DNA from: an uncultured Bacteroidales bacterium
GTDB taxonomy: Bacteria > Bacteroidota > Bacteroidia > Bacteroidales > Bacteroidaceae
Direction of reading: 5' to 3'
Length of the DNA: 59,123 nt
Assembly: GCA_902800925.1 (NCBI GenBank)
Contig: CADCGD010000037.1
Span: 1-59,123, forward strand
Below are positions 17,121 to 26,263 of the stretch, piece after piece. A program made the position numbers and the translations under genes. Under the pieces are notes generated by a model. It was not told the origin of the DNA. It did not search any database and saw nothing but the letters and a program-made list of their open reading frames with translations. Positions within the stretch are counted from its first letter, which is position 1; each line of letters begins with the position of its first letter.

Positions 17121-18572
17121 ATGGCAGATAACAAGAGGGAACAAGGCGTGCTGCGCAACATCGACTGGTGGACGGTAATCATCTATATCGCCCTGCTGTC
17201 GTTTGGCTGGATCAGTGTCTGCGGAGCCAGCTACTCGTATGGTGAGACGGATATCTTCTCGCTGTCTACGCGTTCTGGCATGCAGATTGTCTGGATTGCC
17301 ACCAGTATCTTGCTGGGCATGGTGGTCTTGTTGCTGGACGATAGGATATACGATACCTTCTCTTATGTCATCTATGCGCTGTTATTGCTATTGCTCTTTG
17401 CCACCATCTTCAATCCGCATAGCATCAAAGGTTCCAGGTCGTGGTTGGTATTAGGACCATTGCGCTTGCAACCAGCTGAGTTTGCGAAGTTTGCCACCGC
17501 TTTAGCGCTTGCCAAGCTGATGTCCACCTATGGCTATAACATCCAGCAGTGGCGACATTTTGGTGCTGCTCTGATGGTTATCCTGTTGCCAATGTTGTGT
17601 ATTGTCCTGCAGCGTGAGACGGGGTCGGCACTGGTTTATCTCTCTTTCTTCCTGATGTTTTATCGCGAGGGTATGCCAGGTAGCATCCTCTTTACAGGTG
17701 TCGCTATGGTCATCTATTTCGTGGTGGGTATCCGCTATGCTGATGTTGCTATGGGCTCATCATCAACCATGGTAGGCCCTTTTTCCGTCATGGTGCTCAT
17801 CCAACTGTTCTCTATCGGTATGGTGTGGATTTATTGCCATCCTAAGTTGGCATGGCGCATGTCGCTGTGTGCAGTGGGCGTCACCATACTCTCATTACCT
17901 TTATTGGCCTTTGGTATCAATATCGTCTATATACAGGTAGCACAGGTCGTTGTACTGATAGGTTATCTGCTCTTCCAGGCACTTTCCTCTCGCATTCGGA
18001 ACTACTTCTTTATAGCGCTTTTTGCACTTGGTTCGGGACTCTTCTATTATGGTGCTGATTTTATCATGCAGAATGTGATGGAGCCTCACCAACGTTCACG
18101 TATTAACGTATTGTTGGGTCTTGACGAGGATTTGCGTGGTGCAGGATATAACGTTCACCAATCAGAGATTGCCATTGGATCTGGTGGTCTGCAGGGCAAA
18201 GGCTTCCTGAATGGAACTCAGACAAAACTGAAGTTCGTGCCTGAGCAGGATACTGACTTTATCTTCTGTACGGTTGGTGAAGAAGAGGGTTTTCTGGGCT
18301 CTGCAGGCGTATTGCTGCTGTTCCTGGCACTTATCTGGCGACTCATCTATTTGTCAGAGCGGCAACCTATGCGCTTTGGTAGGGTTTATGGCTATTGTGT
18401 GCTGAGTATCTTCCTGTTCCATGTCTTCATCAATGTGGGTATGGTGCTCGGACTGACGCCCGTTATCGGTATCCCGCTGCCATTCTTCAGCTATGGAGGC
18501 TCCTCGCTATGGGGCTTTACCCTGTTGCTGTTCATCTTCCTGAGGTTGGATGCCTCACGCCGCATATCGTAA
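17121..18572 (+). CDS. rodA: RodA, SEDS-family peptidoglycan glycosyltransferase
   Basis: This 483-residue polytopic membrane enzyme polymerises lipid II into glycan strands in complex with PBP2. Family signatures include RSWLVLGPLRLQPAEFAKFA, VLQRETGSALVYLSFF, the catalytic-region motif EQDTDFIFCTVGEEEGFLG with its conserved Asp, and the closing GLTPVIGIPLPFFSYGGSS. It is about 100 residues longer than E. coli RodA because of extra hydrophobic segments in the middle (about 195-300), a length I recall as common in Bacteroidota. It is the last gene of the mre operon; no clear hairpin terminator follows. Confidence 0.95.
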   Translation: MADNKREQGVLRNIDWWTVIIYIALLSFGWISVCGASYSYGETDIFSLSTRSGMQIVWIATSILLGMVVLLLDDRIYDTFSYVIYALLLLLLFATIFNPHSIKGSRSWLVLGPLRLQPAEFAKFATALALAKLMSTYGYNIQQWRHFGAALMVILLPMLCIVLQRETGSALVYLSFFLMFYREGMPGSILFTGVAMVIYFVVGIRYADVAMGSSSTMVGPFSVMVLIQLFSIGMVWIYCHPKLAWRMSLCAVGVTILSLPLLAFGINIVYIQVAQVVVLIGYLLFQALSSRIRNYFFIALFALGSGLFYYGADFIMQNVMEPHQRSRINVLLGLDEDLRGAGYNVHQSEIAIGSGGLQGKGFLNGTQTKLKFVPEQDTDFIFCTVGEEEGFLGSAGVLLLFLALIWRLIYLSERQPMRFGRVYGYCVLSIFLFHVFINVGMVLGLTPVIGIPLPFFSYGGSSLWGFTLLLFIFLRLDASRRIS

Positions 18573-18690
18573 AAATAAATCGATATCATTAGTGTTTCAT
18601 TCAAACAATTATTTTGAGGCAATTTTCGGTGAACTCATGTTATAATTATTAAAAGGTAAGGAGAAAGTGCGTGGTTTCAGAAAAAAGTAT

Positions 18691-18698
18691 TACCTTTG
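18691..18698 (+). promoter_or_regulatory. -7 promoter element for the GH3-to-helicase operon
   Basis: TACCTTTG followed by CAGG. An in-frame ATG at 18696 overlaps the element itself, so the real start is the ATG at 18720 (MSLTQIIGN). Confidence 0.75.
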
Positions 18699-18719
18699 CA
18701 GGCAAATATTTGTACGACC

Positions 18720-20213
18720 ATGAGTCTGACTCAGATAATAGGAAATGTGTTTAAGCCCCGTCAGAAGGCTTTGGAAAAGCATCTGAATGGGGGAGAGGCG
18801 CTGCAGCGGGCAGTGCTGGAGCATCTGATACATACTGCTAAGGATACAGAATACGGCAGGAATCATGCCTTTGACAACATCAAGGACTACGATCAGTTTG
18901 TCTCAATGGTGCCTGTCAATACCTACGAGGAGCTGAAGGGCGACATTGACCGCATGCGTCATGGAGAGCGCGATGTGCTGTGGCCAGGACGTGTCAGGTG
19001 GTATGCCAAGTCTTCAGGCACCACGAATGACAAGTCGAAGTTTATTCCTGTCAGCGACGAGGGTCTGCAGAAGATTCACTATGCTGGCGGGCGCGACTCG
19101 GTAGCGCTATACCTCCGTAACAATCCTAAGTCCAGGATGTTCGATGGCAAGGGCCTGATACTGGGTGGCAGTCATGCGCCTAACTATAATGTGGCAGGCT
19201 CGCTGGTGGGTGACCTCAGCGCTATCCTGATAGAGAATATCAATCCGCTGGTGAACCTGATACGTGTTCCCAAGAAGGAGACGGCATTGCTTTCCGACTT
19301 TGAGGTGAAGCGTGAGCGCATAGCCCGTGAGGCTATGAATAAGAACGTCACCAACATCAGTGGCGTCCCTTCGTGGATGCTCTCCGTGCTGAACTGTATG
19401 ATGGAGCTGACGGGTAAGACGCATCTTGAAGAGGTATGGCCCAACATTGAGGTGTTCTTTCATGGTGGCGTGGCCTTCACACCCTATCGCAAGCAGTATG
19501 AACAGCTTATCACCTCGCCCAACATGCACTATATGGAGACGTATAATGCAAGCGAGGGTTTCTTCGGACTGCAGGACGACCCAATGGACAAGGCCATGCT
19601 ATTGATGCTGGACTATGGGGTGTTTTATGAATTTCGACCCATTGACGGAGGCGACATCGTACCTTTGTGGGGTGTAGAGAAGGGCAAGAACTACGCGATG
19701 GTCATCTCTACCAGTTGTGGATTATGGCGCTACGAGATTGGCGACACAGTACAGTTTACATCTACCAACCCTTATAAGTTCATTATCTCTGGTCGTACGA
19801 AGCACTTCATCAATGCCTTTGGTGAAGAACTCATCGTGGATAATGCGGAGAAAGGTCTGGCCTACGCCTGCGAACAGACGGGTGCTGAGGTGCTGGAGTA
19901 CACTGCCGCTCCTGTCTTTATGGATGCGAATGCGAAGTGTCGTCACCAGTGGCTTATCGAGTTTTCCAAGTCACCAAACGACTTGGCACTGTTTGCTGAT
20001 CTGCTGGACAAGAGGCTGCAGGAGATCAACAGCGACTACGAGGCCAAGCGATATAAGGACATCACGCTGCAGCATCTGGAAATCATCGAGGCGCGAAAGG
20101 GCCTGTTTAACGACTGGCTGAAGATGAGGGGTAAGCTGGGTGGTCAGCACAAAGTACCTCGTCTGAGCAATTCACGTGAGCATATCGAACAGTTATTGAC
20201 GTTGAACGCATGA
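18720..20213 (+). CDS. GH3-fold acyl-adenylate-forming protein
   Basis: This 497-residue protein belongs to the GH3 family, whose plant members join amino acids to auxin or jasmonate through an acyl-adenylate. Recognisable blocks are the ATP-binding WYAKSSGTTNDKSKFIPVS (the SSGTT P-loop), VFFHGGVAFTPYRKQYEQL, METYNASEGFFGLQDD and WRYEIGDTVQFTS, with SGRTKHFINAFGEEL near the C-terminal hinge. The bacterial substrates are unknown, so no hormone role should be assumed. Its stop overlaps the next start as ATGA, and it leads an operon with an Ig-like lipoprotein, a DUF3108 protein and a helicase. Confidence 0.85.
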   Translation: MSLTQIIGNVFKPRQKALEKHLNGGEALQRAVLEHLIHTAKDTEYGRNHAFDNIKDYDQFVSMVPVNTYEELKGDIDRMRHGERDVLWPGRVRWYAKSSGTTNDKSKFIPVSDEGLQKIHYAGGRDSVALYLRNNPKSRMFDGKGLILGGSHAPNYNVAGSLVGDLSAILIENINPLVNLIRVPKKETALLSDFEVKRERIAREAMNKNVTNISGVPSWMLSVLNCMMELTGKTHLEEVWPNIEVFFHGGVAFTPYRKQYEQLITSPNMHYMETYNASEGFFGLQDDPMDKAMLLMLDYGVFYEFRPIDGGDIVPLWGVEKGKNYAMVISTSCGLWRYEIGDTVQFTSTNPYKFIISGRTKHFINAFGEELIVDNAEKGLAYACEQTGAEVLEYTAAPVFMDANAKCRHQWLIEFSKSPNDLALFADLLDKRLQEINSDYEAKRYKDITLQHLEIIEARKGLFNDWLKMRGKLGGQHKVPRLSNSREHIEQLLTLNA

Positions 20214-22153
20214 GAAGACTACTGTATTTCCTGTTGGCTTTTGGCTGTCTGCTATTGGCTGTCGGTTGTGCCCGCATGGGTTCACCCGATGGTGGATGGT
20301 ACGACGACGACCCTCCTGTTGTCTTGGGCAGTACGCCGGCAGACAAGGCTACGGGTGTGAAGACGAAGAAGATAAACATCTATTTCGACGAGTATATCAA
20401 ACTTGCCGACGCCACACAGAATGTTATCGTCTCGCCTCCTCAGTTGGAGATGCCAGACATACAGGCTAAGGGTAAGAAGATTGTCGTGGAATTGAAAGAT
20501 ACGCTGAAGCCCGATATGACGTATACGATTGACTTCAGCGATGCCATTAGCGACAATAACGAGGACAATCCGTTGGGCAACTATACCTTTACCTTCTCGA
20601 CGGGGCAGCAGACGGATACCCTCGAAGTGTCAGGTACGGTACTTAGTGCAGAGAATCTGGACCCGGTACCGAGTATTCTTGTTGGACTGTATGAAGATTT
20701 GTCAGACTCAGCCTTCCGTACCAAGCCACTACTGCGTGTGGCTCGTACCGATGCCAACGGTCACTTTGTTATTAAAGGCGTTGCCGAAGGCGAATACCGC
20801 ATCTATGCCCTGCAGGATGCTGATGGTAACTATAAGTTCACGCAGAAGAGCGAGATGATTGCCTTCTCGCACGAGATCTACAGGCCCTACGTGAAGCCAG
20901 ACATGCGCCAAGACACTATCTGGCGCGATACGCTGCACATCGACAGCATTGCACGGGTGCACTACATGCACTACTACCCTGACGATGTGGTACTGACGGC
21001 TTTCCAGGAAAAGCAGACAGACCGCTATCTGCTGAAGACAGAGCGTAAGGATGCTGACCGCATCAACATCTTCTTCAGCTATGGCCACGAGCAACTGCCT
21101 ATCATCCGTGGTCTGAACTTCAATAGCGACGATGCCTTCATTGTGGAGACTAATGCGAAGAAAGACTCCATCACCTACTGGTTGCGCGACACGCTGTTAG
21201 TGAACCAGGACACGCTGCGAATGGATCTTATTTATCAGATGACGGATTCGCTGGGTATGCTCGTTGAACATACGGACTCTGCCATTGAGGTTCTGGCTAA
21301 GACTCCTTATGAGAAGCGTGTAAAAGCCCAACAGAAAGAATACGAGACTTGGCAGAAACAGCAGGAGAAGAAGCGTAAGCGTGAAGAGCCTTACGACAGT
21401 ATCTATCCTGTCAAACCCTTGGAGCCCAAATACAATGTGCCGCAGTCAATGGACCCCAATCGCTCCATCTCTATTGAGATACCTACACCACCAGCAGTAC
21501 TGGATACGGCGGGCATCCATCTCTATACGAAGATTGATACGCTGTGGTATAATGCCAGCTATGAACTGCATCAGCGTGACAGTCTATTGCGCTACTATGA
21601 GTTGTTGGTCGACTGGAAACCTGGGGCCGAGTATAGCTTTGAGGTTGACAGTGCTGCTATCATTGATATCTATGGCAAGGCATGCAAATCTTATAAGCAG
21701 GGTATTAAGGTAAAGGCCCTCGACGACTATGCAACGCTATTCTTTGATATCAGTGGCTATACTGACAGCGCGGCTGTCGTCGTACAACTGCTTGATAAGA
21801 GTGACAAGCCTGTAGCTCAGAGCAAGATGGAGTCCGACCATACGGCACCGTTCTACTATGTAGCCCCTGGCATCTATTATGCACGAGCCTTTGTCGATGG
21901 TAATGGTAATGGCGTGTGGGATACGGGTGACTACGATGCTGATGAACAGGCAGAAACGGTCTACTACTATTCTCGTGAGATAGAGACGAAGGCAAAATTT
22001 GACATCACGCTGTCGTGGAATCTGACGCAACAGCCGCTGAACCAACAGAAGCCATCGGCCCTCGTTAAGAAGAAGTCAGACAAGAAGCGACAGAAGAGGA
22101 ACCGCAATGCCGATCGTGCTGCAAAGCTAGGCATACAATATATCAAAAAATAA
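20210..22153 (+). CDS. Ig-like (Big_5/SbsA type) domain lipoprotein
   Basis: This 647-residue envelope protein has a lipobox (LLLAVGC) in its signal peptide, followed by MGSPDGGWYDDDPPVV. An Ig-like domain of the Big_5 type covers about residues 35-135 (GSTPADKATGVKTKKINIYFDEYIKL to NYTFTFSTG). A carboxypeptidase-regulatory-like fold follows (VSGTVLSAENLDPVPSILVGLYED to EGEYRIYALQDADGNYKFT). A charged stretch lies around 380-405 (QKQQEKKRKREEPYD), and the tail is basic. It is conserved in this family type but of unknown function. Its start overlaps the GH3 stop. A heptad-like spacer separates it from the DUF3108 gene. Confidence 0.75.
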   Translation: MRRLLYFLLAFGCLLLAVGCARMGSPDGGWYDDDPPVVLGSTPADKATGVKTKKINIYFDEYIKLADATQNVIVSPPQLEMPDIQAKGKKIVVELKDTLKPDMTYTIDFSDAISDNNEDNPLGNYTFTFSTGQQTDTLEVSGTVLSAENLDPVPSILVGLYEDLSDSAFRTKPLLRVARTDANGHFVIKGVAEGEYRIYALQDADGNYKFTQKSEMIAFSHEIYRPYVKPDMRQDTIWRDTLHIDSIARVHYMHYYPDDVVLTAFQEKQTDRYLLKTERKDADRINIFFSYGHEQLPIIRGLNFNSDDAFIVETNAKKDSITYWLRDTLLVNQDTLRMDLIYQMTDSLGMLVEHTDSAIEVLAKTPYEKRVKAQQKEYETWQKQQEKKRKREEPYDSIYPVKPLEPKYNVPQSMDPNRSISIEIPTPPAVLDTAGIHLYTKIDTLWYNASYELHQRDSLLRYYELLVDWKPGAEYSFEVDSAAIIDIYGKACKSYKQGIKVKALDDYATLFFDISGYTDSAAVVVQLLDKSDKPVAQSKMESDHTAPFYYVAPGIYYARAFVDGNGNGVWDTGDYDADEQAETVYYYSREIETKAKFDITLSWNLTQQPLNQQKPSALVKKKSDKKRQKRNRNADRAAKLGIQYIKK

Positions 22154-22181
22154 TTAAGTGTTAAGAATCAAGTGATAACAG
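22154..22181 (+). repeat. Heptad-like spacer before the DUF3108 gene
   Basis: Four consecutive 7-base units (TTAAGTG, TTAAGAA, TCAAGTG, ATAACAG) begin directly after the stop codon of the Ig-like gene and end two bases before the ATG at 22184. The units are less exact than in other arrays. Confidence 0.5.
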
Positions 22182-22183
22182 AT

Positions 22184-22990
22184 ATGAAAAGATTCATCAT
22201 TTTATGGGTATTCAGCATGACGTTCCTGTCATCGTTTGCCCAGTGTGGTATTGAGAATAATGCCTTTAAATCAGGCGAGTTTGTTGGCTACGACCTCTAC
22301 TTCAACTGGAAGTTTGTATGGGTGAAGGTGGGCACTGCCTCTATGTCGACCGTCCAATCAACCTTTAAGGGACAGGATGCCTTCCGTTGCAGTCTTATCA
22401 CCCGTGGTAACAGTAAGCTGGACAACATGTTTGTCATGCGTGACACCTTGCTCAGCTACACAACGTTAGACCTGGAGCCGCTCTACTATCGTAAGGGTGC
22501 CCGTGAAGGCAACCGCTATTATGTCGATGAGCTGTGGTACACCTATCCCAAAGGGAACTGCCACCTGAAGCAGCACGAGATCAACAGTCGGGGTGAGCAC
22601 TACTGGAAAGAGTCGGAATACAAAGACTGCCTCTACGACATGATGAGTATTTATCTGCGTGCCCGTAACTTCGATGCCTCGAAGCTGAAGGTGGGCGACA
22701 AGATTCCCTTGCCCATTGCCGATGCATCAAGTGTTGCCAACTCGTGGCTGAAGTACAATGGTATTACTAACGTGAAGATGAAGAACAGCGATACAAAGTT
22801 CCGTTGTCTGGTATTCTCGTTTATCGAACGTGAGGATGGTAAGAACCACGAACTCATTCGCTTCTATATCACCGACGACAAGAACCATCTGCCTGTCCGT
22901 TTGGACATGTTTCTCTCTTTCGGCTCTGCCAAGGCTTATTTGACAGGCTACAAGGGACTGCGTAACCAGATGACGTCAAAGGTGGAGTAA
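22184..22990 (+). CDS. DUF3108 domain periplasmic protein
   Basis: A 268-residue protein with a signal peptide (MKRFIILWVFSMTFLSSFAQ). The mature part (GEFVGYDLYFNWKFVWVKVGTASMS, then SKLDNMFVMRDTLLSYTTLDLEPLYYRKGA) fits the DUF3108 family, a beta-rich periplasmic fold of unknown function. It closes with RLDMFLSFGSAKAYLTGYKG, typical of the family. I chose the ATG at 22184 over the one at 22172, because only the former gives a clean signal sequence and the latter lies in the heptad spacer. The helicase start follows after 6 bases. Confidence 0.8.
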   Translation: MKRFIILWVFSMTFLSSFAQCGIENNAFKSGEFVGYDLYFNWKFVWVKVGTASMSTVQSTFKGQDAFRCSLITRGNSKLDNMFVMRDTLLSYTTLDLEPLYYRKGAREGNRYYVDELWYTYPKGNCHLKQHEINSRGEHYWKESEYKDCLYDMMSIYLRARNFDASKLKVGDKIPLPIADASSVANSWLKYNGITNVKMKNSDTKFRCLVFSFIEREDGKNHELIRFYITDDKNHLPVRLDMFLSFGSAKAYLTGYKGLRNQMTSKVE

Positions 22991-22996
22991 ACTGCT

Positions 22997-25900
22997 GTGG
23001 AGGTTTCCGAACTCTATGACCGTTGTGTAGAACTCGCAACGCAGGAACCATCGGTAGCGTCGTTGCGCTTCATGCACGAGACACTGGTGCTGGCCTGTGG
23101 TGAGGCGTTGCACGACACACGTCAGGGATTCGGTAATGTTTTCTCGCAGGTTGATTACCTCTGTAAGCGTCATGGCATTGCCATGCGTCACCGCATCGCC
23201 ATTCAGCAGATGCGTGTGCATTCCAATGGACGGAAACTTCAGGATGCTGACGACTGGCTCTATGATATCCGGGCACTGGCGCTGTTCATCTCCGCTGTCT
23301 TTAAGGTCGCTATTCCCCATGAACTTCTGACGCGGCTGCCTGCGGACTCTCGTCCGTTTGTTGTCGGACACCAGCCCAAGCGGCACGTCCTGCGTTGTGT
23401 AGTTACCAGTTGGGATGCCAGCTATATCTATGCCACCACCACAGAAGGTGCAGTATGTATTGACTATGTTGACTCTTTCGACATAGATACTGCTGGCGAC
23501 CTGCTTACGGAAGGTATGCAGCTGAACTTGCTAGACTGTACCATCGATGGTACTACCGTTACCCCTTCGCTCATCGTTGTCGAACCCGACTTTCTGATAG
23601 ATATCTCTGCGATAGCTGCTTGTTTCCAGGACTATGGGCACCATCCGCTTAGCTATCTGCTCAACCGGCTGAAGCCACGTGCCAATAGCCAGCAAATCCT
23701 GTTGGGTAACTTTGCGGGTACAGCACTCGACGACCTCATCAATCAGCCTGATGCATCCTATGGCGATAGTCTGCGTACGAGTTTTCGTGAACAGGCATTG
23801 CAGTTTTGTACCTGTGCACCTTTCGATGGGCAGCGTTTCAAAGAAGAGAGTCGTCAGCAGGTAACAAACATCCAAGAGGCTGTCGACGTCCTGTTTAGTG
23901 ACTACGACCGTGAGCATGCCCTACTGGAACCCTCGTTTGTTTGTGAACAGTTGGGATTGCAGGGACGTGTCGACCTGATGACTGACGATATGCGGCTGTT
24001 GGTGGAGCAGAAGTCTGGCAAGAACTGGAACATCGAGTGTGGCGCCTCTCAGCAGCATAAGGAAGACCACTATGTACAGTTATTATTATACTATGGTGTG
24101 CTACGGGCGAACTTTGATCTGCCTCCCGACAAGGTAGATATTCGCCTGCTCTACTCCAAATATCCTGCACGTCAGGGACTTCTCGTCGTCAACTATTATC
24201 AGCAACTCTTTCGTGATGCTATCCGATTGCGCAACTGTATTGTAGCTCAAGAAATCAGTATTGCTCGGAGAGGGTTCTCAACGATTATTCCACAGTTGCG
24301 AGCCGATCTGCTGCTGGAGAATCAGGAGAAACGTACATTCTTCGATAAGTATATCCGTGATGGAGTGAATCAGATGCTCCAGCCGTTCCACCAATTGTCT
24401 GCCGACGAGCGTGACTATGTGGAGCGGATGCTTACCTTCGTCTATCGTGAACAGCTGGCACAGAAAGTGGGTGTGCAGGAAGGGCTGGGTGGCGCTACTA
24501 GCGACCTATGGAACATGCCACTTAGCGAGAAACTGGAGACGGGCAACATCCTGATGGGAACCATTACAGAAAAGTCGCCCGAAACCGTTGTACTCTCTGT
24601 AGATACTGCCGACGTGCTTCCCAATTTCCGTAGGGGCGATATGGTCTATCTTTATCGTTATGAGCAGAACCCAGATGTGCGTAATAGCATCTTGTATAAA
24701 GGAACCCTCGTTAGTCTTTCCGACCAAGAGACCATCATCCGCCTAAACGAACGTCAGCAGAATCCGCATCTCTTTGGCCAGGGATACTATGCTGTGGAAC
24801 ACGCCTCGTCAGACGTGGGTAGTACCTCCGCTCTGCGTGCCGTTTTCTCTTTCTGTTCAGCATCACCCAGTAAGCGTGCTTTATTGTTAGGCAAGCGCCC
24901 TCCTCGGAAAGACAGCACCATTACGTTGTCGCATGCCTATCATCCACACTACGACGAGATTATTCTCAAGGCGATGCAGGCTCAGGACTATTTCTTGCTG
25001 CAAGGTCCTCCAGGAACAGGCAAGACGTCTATGGCCCTCCGCTTCCTGGTAGAAGAGGAACTATCCTCTCACCCCTCACCCCTCACCTCTCACCTCTTAT
25101 TGAGCGCCTACACCCATCGTGCTGTCGATGAGATATGTGATATGCTAGTCAATGCGGGACAAGATTTCCTACGCATTGGCAACGAGGACTCCTGCGATCC
25201 ACGTTTTGCAGACCATTTGCTTGACCATCGGATGGGCGAACGGCCACAGCTCAGCGATATCCGTCAGCAACTCCAACAGATGCGTATCATCGTCGCTACG
25301 ACATCCACGCTACAGGCACGTCCTTTCCTCTTCCAGCTGAAACATTTCTCGCTGTGTATCGTCGATGAGGCTTCGCAGATTCTGGAACCAAGCATCATTG
25401 GCATACTCTTGTCAGAACAAGTGGACCGCTTTATCCTCGTTGGTGATCACAAACAACTTCCTGCCGTTGTTGTACAGCCTGACGATGAACCACGTCTTCA
25501 CGACTGTCGCCGTTCGCTTTTCGAACGTCTGCTACAGCAGGAGCGACAGGCAGGACGTACCGACTTCGTGGGACTGTTGCGCTTTCAGGGACGCATGCAT
25601 CCCGATATAGCACAGTTCCCCAATAATTTCTTCTATCATCGTGAACAGTTACAGCCCGTTCCCTTGCCTCATCAGAAGGAAGCTGCACTTGACTATGGTC
25701 AGCCTTCAGAAGATGCCCTCGACGACCTGCTGAAGCAACATCGCGTGCTTTTCTTCCCCAGTGATAGTTCTCTCACTTCTGGTATCACCCCTCACCCCTC
25801 ACCTCTCACCTCTGATAAAGTCAACGAGGCAGAGGCACATATTGTTGCCGACTTCCTGCGACGTCTCTATCGCCAGTATGGTGCTGACCATTTTGATCCG

Positions 25901-26245
25901 AACCGTACAGTTGGGGTCATCGTACCCTATCGTAACCAGATAGCGATGATACGGCGTGAAATAGCGCAATTGGGTATCCCCCAACTGGATCAGGTCAGTA
26001 TAGATACTGTTGAACGCTATCAAGGTAGTCAGCGCGATGTCATCATCTATTCGTTTACCGTTCAGCGTCCTTATCAACTTGACTTCCTGACGGCAAACTG
26101 CTTCCAGGAGGATGGATACAATATAGACCGCAAACTCAATGTCGCCATGACACGTGCACGCAAGCAACTTATCATGACGGGAAATGCAGCATTGTTGAAG
26201 CGTAATAAGATTTTTTCTGAACTTATCGCACGCTATTCCATATAA
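22997..26245 (+). CDS. DNA2-like superfamily 1 helicase with PD-(D/E)xK nuclease domain
   Basis: This 1082-residue protein starts with GTG six bases after the DUF3108 stop. An N-terminal region of unknown fold precedes a Cas4/RecB-like nuclease domain (about 295-400) with GRVDLMTDDMRLLVEQKSG, where an Asp and the ExK pair form the expected site. A DNA2/NAM7-type helicase follows: Walker A GPPGTGKT (670-677), THRAVDEIC, Walker B IVDEASQ (about 788), LVGDHKQLPAV, and the second RecA lobe with VGVIVPYRNQ, DTVERYQGSQRDVIIYS and NVAMTRARKQL. No Cys cluster like that of eukaryotic Dna2 was found. Two in-frame loops (about 692-702 and 929-940) are encoded by the same heptad repeat. It probably acts in DNA end processing or repair; the exact role is unknown. 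Confidence 0.85.
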   Translation: MEVSELYDRCVELATQEPSVASLRFMHETLVLACGEALHDTRQGFGNVFSQVDYLCKRHGIAMRHRIAIQQMRVHSNGRKLQDADDWLYDIRALALFISAVFKVAIPHELLTRLPADSRPFVVGHQPKRHVLRCVVTSWDASYIYATTTEGAVCIDYVDSFDIDTAGDLLTEGMQLNLLDCTIDGTTVTPSLIVVEPDFLIDISAIAACFQDYGHHPLSYLLNRLKPRANSQQILLGNFAGTALDDLINQPDASYGDSLRTSFREQALQFCTCAPFDGQRFKEESRQQVTNIQEAVDVLFSDYDREHALLEPSFVCEQLGLQGRVDLMTDDMRLLVEQKSGKNWNIECGASQQHKEDHYVQLLLYYGVLRANFDLPPDKVDIRLLYSKYPARQGLLVVNYYQQLFRDAIRLRNCIVAQEISIARRGFSTIIPQLRADLLLENQEKRTFFDKYIRDGVNQMLQPFHQLSADERDYVERMLTFVYREQLAQKVGVQEGLGGATSDLWNMPLSEKLETGNILMGTITEKSPETVVLSVDTADVLPNFRRGDMVYLYRYEQNPDVRNSILYKGTLVSLSDQETIIRLNERQQNPHLFGQGYYAVEHASSDVGSTSALRAVFSFCSASPSKRALLLGKRPPRKDSTITLSHAYHPHYDEIILKAMQAQDYFLLQGPPGTGKTSMALRFLVEEELSSHPSPLTSHLLLSAYTHRAVDEICDMLVNAGQDFLRIGNEDSCDPRFADHLLDHRMGERPQLSDIRQQLQQMRIIVATTSTLQARPFLFQLKHFSLCIVDEASQILEPSIIGILLSEQVDRFILVGDHKQLPAVVVQPDDEPRLHDCRRSLFERLLQQERQAGRTDFVGLLRFQGRMHPDIAQFPNNFFYHREQLQPVPLPHQKEAALDYGQPSEDALDDLLKQHRVLFFPSDSSLTSGITPHPSPLTSDKVNEAEAHIVADFLRRLYRQYGADHFDPNRTVGVIVPYRNQIAMIRREIAQLGIPQLDQVSIDTVERYQGSQRDVIIYSFTVQRPYQLDFLTANCFQEDGYNIDRKLNVAMTRARKQLIMTGNAALLKRNKIFSELIARYSI
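25069..25096 (+). repeat. Four-heptad array inside the helicase gene, copy 1
   Basis: Four 7-base units, TCACCCC twice then TCACCTC twice, lie in the coding sequence between Walker A and motif Ia. They encode the loop SHPSPLTSHL. An identical 28-base copy lies at 25785-25812. Confidence 0.9.
25785..25812 (+). repeat. Four-heptad array inside the helicase gene, copy 2
   Basis: This is the same 28 bases as 25069-25096, in a different reading frame relative to the units. Because 7 is one more than a multiple of 3, the array is read in all three frames and both copies encode HPSPLTS. It lies just before KVNEAEAHIVADF, at the start of the second helicase lobe. Confidence 0.9.
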
Positions 26246-26251
26246 AATATG

Positions 26252-26259
26252 TATCTTTG
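26252..26259 (+). promoter_or_regulatory. -7 promoter element for the FecE-like ATPase
   Basis: TATCTTTG followed by CACC, ending only four bases before the ATG at 26264. Transcription would start at or next to the start codon, which points to a leaderless or nearly leaderless mRNA. The in-frame ATG at 26249 is upstream of the promoter and is rejected. Confidence 0.65.
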
Positions 26260-26263
26260 CACC

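Noticed and set aside
22997-26245. CRISPR-associated Cas4 or a defence-island helicase
   Set aside because: The nuclease motif is Cas4/RecB-like, but the protein is a full DNA2-type fusion in a housekeeping-type operon with no defence genes around it.
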